A stretch of DNA of 56,967 nt from the NCBI GenBank assembly GCA_020846745.1, contig JADLDI010000151.1:1-56967 (forward strand), read 5' to 3'. Positions 40,464-48,127 of this stretch are shown here, piece after piece. Position 1 is the first letter of the stretch. The number at the start of each line of letters is the position of its first letter. Position numbers and translations under genes: made by a program. Below the pieces are notes generated by a model. The model made no database searches and had not been told where the DNA came from. It was given only the letters and a program-made list of their open reading frames with translations. Origin of the DNA: Bryobacterales bacterium. GTDB lineage: Bacteria > Acidobacteriota > Terriglobia > Bryobacterales > Bryobacteraceae.

Positions 40464-43400
40464 ATGAAGAGACTGTTGTTTTCGTTGTGCGCTGTCTCCG
40501 CGTCCGTATGGGCGCAAAACGCTACACAAATCCTGGGCCTCGTGACCGACTCTTCCGGAGCCGTTATATCGGGAGCCAAGATTACGGCCAAGCACGTCCA
40601 AACCGGCGATGTCCGCACAACAGAATCGAACGAAACCGGCAACTATATCTTTCCTCTCCTCCAAATCGGTGAGTACGAGCTGAACTGTACCGCTCCCGGC
40701 TTCAAATCGGAAGTGCGTACCGGCATCACGCTCCAACTTCAACAACAGGCTCGATTCGACTTCTCGCTTACCGTCGGTCAACAGGTTGAAACCGTCGAAG
40801 TCCAGGCTTCCGGTGTTCTGCTTCGCACGGAAGACGCCACACTCGGATCGGTGGTCGAACACAAACGCATTGTCGAGTTGCCGCTCAATGGCCGCAACTT
40901 CGCTCAGCTTGCCACCCTCATGCCCGGCGTCAACTTCGGCGCTTCCCGCATGGGCCAGAACGGTCAAGGCACCATCGCCAGCGTGCTCGCCATGCCTGGC
41001 CAGATCGCCGGCATCTCTGCCAACGGCCAACGCGATGCCAACCAGAACATCACGCTCGACGGTGTCGTCGCGGTCGACTCTCACCACTCCGCCATGCTCT
41101 TCTCGCCCTCTATCGAAGCCATCGAAGAATTCAAGATCCAATCCGCCGTCTACTCCGCTGAGTTCGGCATGAACTCCGGCGCCCAGGCCAACGTCGCCAT
41201 CAAATCCGGCACTAATTCCTTCCACGGCACCGCCTTCGAATTCCTCCGCAACGACGCATTCGATGCTCGCGGTTTCTTTCTCCCCGCCACCTCTAACAAA
41301 AACAAACTCCGCCGCAATCAGTACGGCGGTGTCTTCTCCGGCCCGATCTTCAAAGACAAAACGTTTTTCCTCGCTAATTACGAAGGTCGCCGCGAACGCC
41401 GCGCCTCCCCCTCCGCCACCGCCGTTCCCACCCTTGCCATGCGCAACGGCGACTTCTCTGAAATCCTACTCCCCGGCAACCGCTGGTATCCGGCCGACCC
41501 CAATCCCGCCGTCAATCGAGCCATTCGCCCCCTTGGCGCCACCACTCCTCTGCCAGGTAACATCATTCCGCGCTCTCTCATCAATCCCGTCTCTCTTAAC
41601 CTGCTCACCTACAAGAAAACCAGTCCCTTCGCCGACGGCGGATTCCTCCCCTACCCCAACCAGGACGAACTCGCCCGCTCCCGGAACTCCACTCTTAACC
41701 TGGCGGGCACCAACAACCAGATCCTCGATTCCGACCAGTACCTCGGACGCGCGGATCACCGCTTCTCCGACAACGACCGCGTGTTCGGGCACTATGTAAT
41801 CGTTGAGTCACGCTTCGTTGACGACCCGCTCACCCGCGTCACCCAAACCGACACCGACTACCGTGCCCAGCACTTCGGCATCGGTTACACCAAAATCCTC
41901 TCCTCCAGCATGCTGAACGACTTTCGCTTCGGCATGAACCGGATGCGCGTCATCCAGGCCGGCCTCCAAACCAACACCGACTTCACCCATCGCGACCTCG
42001 GTCTCGACATGCGCGTCGTCGGCGATGGCAACCGTACCCTCACTCCGCTCGAAGAAGGACTTCCCGCTATCTCGATTGCAGGCTACGCCGGCATCGGCAC
42101 GGGCGTCCTGCAACTCAATAAGAAAATTGTTTGGGAAGCTTCCGATTCTTTGGCCATCACCCGCGGTCGGCACAACTTCAAATTCGGCGGTCTCTATCGC
42201 TTCAACGTCGTCGATTTCGCCGGCTCTAATCTCCCTCGCGGCCAGATGAGCTTCACCGCTGATATCGCCGGTATTCCCGACGGTATGGCCGCGTTCCTGT
42301 TCGGCATCCCGCTTAACGCCAACTCCGCTGAAGGCGCCCCCAACGGCTACATCCGCCAGACCAAGTTCGGTCTCTACTGGCTCGACGATTGGAAGGCCAC
42401 TTCCAAGCTCACCATCAATTTCGGCCTTCGCTACGACTACTTCGGTCCCGTCTACGACGCGCAGGGCAAAATCCGCACCCTTTCTTTCGAACCCGGTCGC
42501 GCCCGCACCATCAACAACACCTTTGTCCCGATGCTTTTCCCCGATCCCAACGTCCAAGACACCCTCTACGAGACCAATAAAAAGCAGATCATGCCCCGTC
42601 TCGGGATCGCTTACCGCTTGTCGAACACAGCCGTCCTTCGCATCGGTGCCGGCAACTTCTACAACGCCCAGCAGACCAACAACTTCTCCATCTTGAACCT
42701 CAATCCGCCGTTCTCCGGTTCCGCGGTCTTCCAGAACGACCGCACCAACCCCACCGCCACCATTACCCAACCCTTCCTCGGCTCTCCCGTGACCGGTTCT
42801 CCCGCCGCGCTTCTCATGCTCGGCTTCCTCGGCCAGGATGGCCGCTCGCGCTATCGCAACAACGATATCTGGCAGTGGTCCGCCGAACTCGAAAAGAGCT
42901 TTGGTAAGAACTATGTGCTCGGTGTCGCCTACGTGGGCTCTGCCGCGTCCAACCTCGAGAACTCGGTTCAGAACTTCAACAACCCCGATCCGGGTCCGGG
43001 CGCCGTCCAGGGCCGTCGTCCCTTTCAAACCTACATCGATTCCCGTAACCCCAACGTCCAGCTCCCGCTCGGCACCATCCGCCGCAATGAATCCTGGGCA
43101 TCTACCAACTACAACGGACTCCAGGTTCGCGGGGAAAAGCGCCTGTCCGGCGGTTTGACCTTCAACCTCGCCTTCACCTACTCTCGAGCGCACGCCATCG
43201 GCTACGGCGCCAACGAAGGTGCCGGCTTCGGCGGCAACTACCCGCAGAACCCTCGTGACCGCGAAGCCGATTACGGCCGGTCCAACATCGACCAGCGCCT
43301 CCGCCTCGTCTACTCCAACGTCTATGAACTCCCCTTTATGCGTAATGCAAAGGGCGCCAAAGGCTTCTTTCTTGGTGGCTGGTCACTTAACTCCATTATC

Positions 43401-43865
43401 GTGCTCCAGTCCGGTCTTCCCGTTACGGTCGCCCAAAACGGTGATTCCCAGAACACCGGACCCGCCTCCGCGCCCCGTCCGCACATTGTCGCCGGAGCTG
43501 TCGTACCTCGCGTCTGGGCCAACCGCTCCGTCCAGAAGTGGTTCGACACCTCCGCGTTCGTCCGCTCGAAGTTCGAAGGTTCGACCGGAGACGGCCTCTA
43601 CCTCCCCGGCACCCTCGGTTACGGCAACGCCGGTACGTCACTCTTCGATGCTCCCGGTCAGAAGTCCGTCGACTTCGCCCTCTTCAAGGAGTTCCGTGTG
43701 AAGGAAGGCCACAAGTTCCAGTTCCGCTGGGAAGCTTTCAATTTCCTCAACACGCCGCAATTCTCCGGGCCCGACCGTACCCTCGGCTCCGCCACCTTCG
43801 GCCAGATTACCTCTACGGCCGTCAACAACCGCGAAATGCAGTTCGGCTTGAAGTACATCTTCTAA
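40464..43865 (+). CDS. Oar-like TonB-dependent outer-membrane receptor
   Basis: 1133 residues from the ATG at 40464, which opens a signal peptide MKRLLFSLCAVSASVWAQ; the frame also extends to a TTG at 40455. An N-terminal carboxypeptidase-regulatory-like (CarboxypepD_reg) domain spans about 20-105 (VTDSSGAVISGAKITAK). A plug domain follows (LPLNGRNFAQLATLMPGVNF, NITLDGV, IEEFKIQSAVYSAEFG), then a 22-strand-type barrel ending FGLKYIF, with a C-terminal aromatic as needed for outer-membrane assembly. Such proteins are abundant in Acidobacteriota and probably import or sense glycans. A strong terminator follows. Confidence 0.88.
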   Translation: MKRLLFSLCAVSASVWAQNATQILGLVTDSSGAVISGAKITAKHVQTGDVRTTESNETGNYIFPLLQIGEYELNCTAPGFKSEVRTGITLQLQQQARFDFSLTVGQQVETVEVQASGVLLRTEDATLGSVVEHKRIVELPLNGRNFAQLATLMPGVNFGASRMGQNGQGTIASVLAMPGQIAGISANGQRDANQNITLDGVVAVDSHHSAMLFSPSIEAIEEFKIQSAVYSAEFGMNSGAQANVAIKSGTNSFHGTAFEFLRNDAFDARGFFLPATSNKNKLRRNQYGGVFSGPIFKDKTFFLANYEGRRERRASPSATAVPTLAMRNGDFSEILLPGNRWYPADPNPAVNRAIRPLGATTPLPGNIIPRSLINPVSLNLLTYKKTSPFADGGFLPYPNQDELARSRNSTLNLAGTNNQILDSDQYLGRADHRFSDNDRVFGHYVIVESRFVDDPLTRVTQTDTDYRAQHFGIGYTKILSSSMLNDFRFGMNRMRVIQAGLQTNTDFTHRDLGLDMRVVGDGNRTLTPLEEGLPAISIAGYAGIGTGVLQLNKKIVWEASDSLAITRGRHNFKFGGLYRFNVVDFAGSNLPRGQMSFTADIAGIPDGMAAFLFGIPLNANSAEGAPNGYIRQTKFGLYWLDDWKATSKLTINFGLRYDYFGPVYDAQGKIRTLSFEPGRARTINNTFVPMLFPDPNVQDTLYETNKKQIMPRLGIAYRLSNTAVLRIGAGNFYNAQQTNNFSILNLNPPFSGSAVFQNDRTNPTATITQPFLGSPVTGSPAALLMLGFLGQDGRSRYRNNDIWQWSAELEKSFGKNYVLGVAYVGSAASNLENSVQNFNNPDPGPGAVQGRRPFQTYIDSRNPNVQLPLGTIRRNESWASTNYNGLQVRGEKRLSGGLTFNLAFTYSRAHAIGYGANEGAGFGGNYPQNPRDREADYGRSNIDQRLRLVYSNVYELPFMRNAKGAKGFFLGGWSLNSIIVLQSGLPVTVAQNGDSQNTGPASAPRPHIVAGAVVPRVWANRSVQKWFDTSAFVRSKFEGSTGDGLYLPGTLGYGNAGTSLFDAPGQKSVDFALFKEFRVKEGHKFQFRWEAFNFLNTPQFSGPDRTLGSATFGQITSTAVNNREMQFGLKYIF

Positions 43866-43891
43866 GGTCGAAGTTACCGATAAACAATTCG

Positions 43892-43931
43892 GGCCGGCTT
43901 GCTCCGTTGGGGTAAGCCGGCCTTCTCTTTT
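43892..43931 (+). terminator. Rho-independent terminator
   Basis: GGCCGGCTT (43892-43900) pairs perfectly with AAGCCGGCC (43914-43922) across a 13-base loop, followed by TTCTCTTTT. It lies 26 bases after the receptor stop and should end that transcript before the protease gene. Confidence 0.88.
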
Positions 43932-44035
43932 CGGTTCACCGGCTCCCGCGGAGCGGCAGGCGAATTCGTGCGTTCACAATTTCTGTTCCTTTCCCCTACA
44001 GAGTCCTGAGCGGCTTGCCGATTGGTAGGAAGGGA

Positions 44036-46759
44036 ATGGAATTGGCGAAGTTCAGTGCGTTCGCGCTACTCGCCGCCGGCGCCCTGTTCGGGCAGTCGGT
44101 GGATCCGAAGACCTATTCCGCACCAGGAAAGGACCGTGTCAAGTTGGCCGCCGCCCGCATGCTTCCGAGTCTCGGGGCAGCGGTTGCACCTCCGGTTCCG
44201 CAGATACTCGATCCGGTAACGGAATCCGAACGCCGCGCTGTCCCTGAGTTGCCCGGCGTACCGGCAGCGGGCTTGCACCGGAGGCTTGCGCTTCCAGCTA
44301 CACGTACCGGCCATTGGGAGACAATCGGAAACCGCCACATCTGGCGCGCCTCCATCCACTCGCCCGGTGCGCGGTCGCTACGTGTCCACTTTTCGGCTTT
44401 CAATGCGGGCACGGGACGGGTGTGGGTTCACAACGGGTCCACTGACCAACCGGAGATCGGCGGGCCGTATACGGGCCTCGGCTGGACAGCCGACGGCGAT
44501 TTCTGGAGTGACATCGTTTTCGGCGACACCCTCGTCATCGAGTACGAGCCCGCCTCTATCGACCGGCGAGTTCCGTTTGAGGTCACCGAGATCTCCCACG
44601 CTCTTTCGGCCATCGCGCAGGCGGAAGCGGACCCCGAAGGTCCCCGGTTGGCTGCGCTGTCGTGCCATCAGGATGCGTCTTGTTTCCCCGAATGGGCCGA
44701 CACCGGCAAGGCCGTCGCCCGCTACGTGTTCGAGAAAGATGGCGGCAGTTACCTCTGTACCGGAACCCTGCTGAACACGCGGCAGAGCCGAAATATCCCT
44801 TACCTGATCACGGCCGACCACTGCGTGGATAGCGACGCCGTGGCCCGGACCGTCCAGGCCTTCTGGTTTTATCAAACATCCCGTTGTAACGGGCCGGCGC
44901 CGGCTACGCGAGACCTGCCGCGTAGCCTGGGCGCGCGGTACCTGGCGGGGGGCGGCCTGCAGCAGGGCGACTTCACACTCCTGCGGCTGACCGACGTGCC
45001 GAACGGCGTCGTATTTTCCGGCTGGAGTGCGGACCCTGTCGACATGGGAGCCGCGCTTACGGGCGTCCACCATCCGGCAGGTGACTACCGCCGGCTTTCT
45101 CAAGGCAGGCGCGCCGCCGATAGCACCATGGGCACCGGTCTGGTCAGAGACCGTTTCTACAGCGTGCAGTGGGCTGCCGGACATACGGAAGGGGGGTCGT
45201 CCGGTTCGGGGCTTTTCAGCGCGCCGGGCCGCCTCGTCGGCACCTTATACGGCGGTTTGCGAACCGCTACCGGGGTCACCAAATGCGACCTCGACCCCGA
45301 CTACAGCTTTTATGGCCGGTTTGAAACAGCCTATCCCACGCTGCGCGACTTCCTCGAAGACCGCGACACCGCAACCACCAACCCGGGAACCGGCGCCGGC
45401 GCCCTGCTGACAAGCGGGCAGCCGCAGTCGTTCACAACCGGTCCGGTGGCGAGCCCAACTCTGCTGAATGCCGGCACGTCGCTCTACCGTATTGTGGTGC
45501 CCGCCGGCGCTACGCGCCTGACAGTTCGGGTCACAACCGAGACACAAGGCGCGGACGTCGATCTTCACTTGCGCTATGGCGCTGCACCGGCTGTGCAGGG
45601 CGGCCGTGTCGTGGCGGACTACTCCTCTGAAACCGGCGGTGGCGCCGAAGAAATTACCGTCGATAACAGCAGCACACCGGTCTTGCGTGCGGGCGTCTAT
45701 TACATCGCTCTCGCGCTCTACACGCCCAACCTGACCGTTCGTGGGCAGATTACGGCGACCGTGGCCGATACTCCAGCCACTGTGCGGCTGACCAGCCGGC
45801 AGCCAAGGCCCTTCCGGTTCGGCGCGGTTAGCGGCCCTACCCTCATGAACGCTCCTTCCAGCTTGTTCGAGGTGGAGGTTCCGGAAGGGGCACGCCGCCT
45901 TCAAATCAAGCTCAGTACAACTACGCCCAATGCGGACCTCGACCTGTACGCCCGATTCGGAAACAACCCATCTATCGCCGCCGGGAAGGTGGTGGCCGAT
46001 TTCGGGTCGGATTCGGAAACGGGAACCGAGTTAATCACGATTACCCCGTCTTCGAGCCCGCCGCTACAGGCGGGAATCTACCGCATCGCTCTTCTCGTGT
46101 TTACACCCGGAATCGTCACGGAAGGTACGGTGGAAGCGATTGTCGAGACCACAGATCAGGAGCCACCCGCCGAGCCGGCGCTCCTCACAAGCGGGCAGCC
46201 GCTTCCGTTCTCGCTCGCATCCGTCGCCAAGCCGACCCTTTACACCGGCGTCTATGGCTATCGCGTGGAAGTGCCGGAAGGGGCGGCGCGCCTTCAGGTC
46301 CGCGTCGTTTCGAACGATCCGCGCGTGGACATCGACCTCTACCTCCGCGCAGGCGCTCCGGTAGACCTGTCTGCCGACGGTGTGCTCGCTGATTTCGCCG
46401 CGGAAACAGACTCGGGCAACGAAACTATTACCGTGACAGGCGGCACATCGCCGCCGCTCGCCCCCGGCACATACTACGCCGGCGTCGTCCTCTACACGCC
46501 AGGCGTGCCCGCAACCGGTTTTGTCACCGCCACGGTGGAACCTTCGGCCGCCCCGCCTGTTGACGGCTGCGTGCTGACGGGTGAGGAGGCGCAAACAACT
46601 CCCATCCCGGCGGTTGCCGGACCGACGCTGTTCGGGGGAGACAGCATAACGACAAACCTTCCAGCTACGGCTTCGTGCGTCCCGCAAAAAGCGGAAATAT
46701 ATGCCGAAGCCGTTCCGCCCGCCACGCCCAAAACCGGCGTAAATGCGGTGGTCCGTTAA
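44036..46759 (+). CDS. Secreted S1-type serine protease (lysyl endopeptidase-like) with three PPC repeats
   Basis: 907 residues from the ATG at 44036, supported by TAGGAAGGGA just upstream. A signal peptide (MELAKFSAFALLAAGALFGQ) precedes an N-terminal beta domain (about 80-190) and the protease domain (about 205-445). The triad reads His262 in TADHC, Asp312 in QGDFTLL and Ser389 in EGGSSGSGLF, the pattern of lysyl-endopeptidase-type enzymes. Three pre-peptidase C-terminal domains follow, each opening LTSGQP or LTSRQP (about 460, 585 and 715), then a short unrelated tail. It is probably exported to degrade extracellular protein. Confidence 0.85.
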   Translation: MELAKFSAFALLAAGALFGQSVDPKTYSAPGKDRVKLAAARMLPSLGAAVAPPVPQILDPVTESERRAVPELPGVPAAGLHRRLALPATRTGHWETIGNRHIWRASIHSPGARSLRVHFSAFNAGTGRVWVHNGSTDQPEIGGPYTGLGWTADGDFWSDIVFGDTLVIEYEPASIDRRVPFEVTEISHALSAIAQAEADPEGPRLAALSCHQDASCFPEWADTGKAVARYVFEKDGGSYLCTGTLLNTRQSRNIPYLITADHCVDSDAVARTVQAFWFYQTSRCNGPAPATRDLPRSLGARYLAGGGLQQGDFTLLRLTDVPNGVVFSGWSADPVDMGAALTGVHHPAGDYRRLSQGRRAADSTMGTGLVRDRFYSVQWAAGHTEGGSSGSGLFSAPGRLVGTLYGGLRTATGVTKCDLDPDYSFYGRFETAYPTLRDFLEDRDTATTNPGTGAGALLTSGQPQSFTTGPVASPTLLNAGTSLYRIVVPAGATRLTVRVTTETQGADVDLHLRYGAAPAVQGGRVVADYSSETGGGAEEITVDNSSTPVLRAGVYYIALALYTPNLTVRGQITATVADTPATVRLTSRQPRPFRFGAVSGPTLMNAPSSLFEVEVPEGARRLQIKLSTTTPNADLDLYARFGNNPSIAAGKVVADFGSDSETGTELITITPSSSPPLQAGIYRIALLVFTPGIVTEGTVEAIVETTDQEPPAEPALLTSGQPLPFSLASVAKPTLYTGVYGYRVEVPEGAARLQVRVVSNDPRVDIDLYLRAGAPVDLSADGVLADFAAETDSGNETITVTGGTSPPLAPGTYYAGVVLYTPGVPATGFVTATVEPSAAPPVDGCVLTGEEAQTTPIPAVAGPTLFGGDSITTNLPATASCVPQKAEIYAEAVPPATPKTGVNAVVR

Positions 46760-46810
46760 ACGTTCCGACTGTCAACGTCGTCTTGTTGTGTTCGGCCGCT
46801 TTTGCGGATA

Positions 46811-48127
46811 TCAGCTTGCTGCGGCTGTGGCGCCGTTGCTGGGCTGGGCCGGATGGTGGCTATTCGGACCATCGACGGAGAATTCGGGATCTTTGTCCGG
46901 CGGATAAAAGTCGACGCCCTTCCATTCCAGCCGGTGTAATAGGAAGCCGAGTTGGCGTTCGTCCAGGTTATTCTCCCAGGAATACCCGGGCACGAAAGTT
47001 TTCGAACATTCCACACGAAGGCGGAGCGGCTCACCGTTTGGAGGGGTTGGCAAAGACGTGGCCACCCGGAACGAGCCCGGGGCCACCGAATACGATGCGG
47101 CTAACTTCCCGGATGAATAGATCGCTAACCGCTGGTCTTGCAGCCATGGAGAAGGTGGAAGCTCCCCTTCGATCAGCAAATGGCCCGTCCCATGCGGCAG
47201 CCAGTATTCCATCGAAGGCCCAACCCATCCATCGGAATACCAGCCCTGGCCTTTCCAGACCGTTTTGGAAATGATGGTGGCGCAGAGGTCCATCACAGAC
47301 ATTTGCAGGAATTCCGACAACCGGCGAAGAGACTCAGGCATGCCCGCTTCGATCTTCCGGCATAGGATATTGGCGTAAGTATCCAGGCCGTAAAGGATCC
47401 AGCCCGGCGGTACACGCATACCGGTATGTTCCCTTAGGATGTCGCGAATCTCCCGCACGCGCCGTTGCCCGCCTGAGGCTGTCTTGGTGTCGCCATACTC
47501 GCGGATGGCGCCAAGATAGTGCGGAACACGCCGCAGGCCATACCGCTTGCCGATGCGGATCAGCAGGTCCCAATCCATCGTGTAGTGCAAGTCTTCCCGA
47601 ACCCAGCCGACGTCTTTCACGGCGTCGCGGCGGAAGAATACGCTTTGCTGAAGGATGTAGTCCGACACGTGCGTGAGCCGCCACAGGTCGAACGGACGGG
47701 TGTACGGGAACCGTGCCTTGAGGTTGCCGAGTTCATCCATCAGGAATCCCTCGCCATAAACGGCCCCCACCGCCTGGCTCCGCTGAAGGTGATCCACGGC
47801 GGTAGATACGGCGCCGGGCAACAGTACGTCGTCGGAGTTGATCCAGGCGACAACACTGCCGTGCCCCATCTGAAAACCCTTGTTGATGGCGTGAGACTGG
47901 CCACGGTCGCGCTCAGATATGAACGTCAGACGCGAACCGTACTCGCCCGCTATGGCGGCCGTGTCGTCGGTCGACCCTCCGTCCATTACGATGTACTGAA
48001 TGTGCGGATAGTCCTGACTGAGAACGCTTTCAATGGTGTGGCGGATGAACCGGCCTTGATTGTACGAAGGAGTAACAATGGTTACGAGCGGCGGCTGCAT
48101 TTCTTGTTGTGTTCGTTTCTCTTCCAT
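46811..48127 (-). CDS. GT2-family glycosyltransferase with C-terminal accessory domain
   Basis: 438 residues. The GT2 fold begins LVTIVTPSYNQGRFIRHTIE (about 14-33), has the nucleotide-sugar acid in VMDGGSTDDT and the metal DxD variant in WINSDDVLLPG, and ends near residue 290. The last ~130 residues form a beta-rich domain (HLLIEGELPPSP, SVAPGSFRV, RLRVECSKTFVPG) with a low-complexity Ser/Ala tail. A later start (ATG at 48100, MQPPLV) is possible. It begins at the base after the fusion gene's stop, so it is probably cotranslated in glycan assembly. Confidence 0.82.
   Translation of the reverse strand: MEEKRTQQEMQPPLVTIVTPSYNQGRFIRHTIESVLSQDYPHIQYIVMDGGSTDDTAAIAGEYGSRLTFISERDRGQSHAINKGFQMGHGSVVAWINSDDVLLPGAVSTAVDHLQRSQAVGAVYGEGFLMDELGNLKARFPYTRPFDLWRLTHVSDYILQQSVFFRRDAVKDVGWVREDLHYTMDWDLLIRIGKRYGLRRVPHYLGAIREYGDTKTASGGQRRVREIRDILREHTGMRVPPGWILYGLDTYANILCRKIEAGMPESLRRLSEFLQMSVMDLCATIISKTVWKGQGWYSDGWVGPSMEYWLPHGTGHLLIEGELPPSPWLQDQRLAIYSSGKLAASYSVAPGSFRVATSLPTPPNGEPLRLRVECSKTFVPGYSWENNLDERQLGFLLHRLEWKGVDFYPPDKDPEFSVDGPNSHHPAQPSNGATAAAS

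Noticed and set aside
41808..43193. 461-residue minus-strand frame within the first Oar-like receptor
   Set aside because: Antisense shadow without start signals or family motifs.
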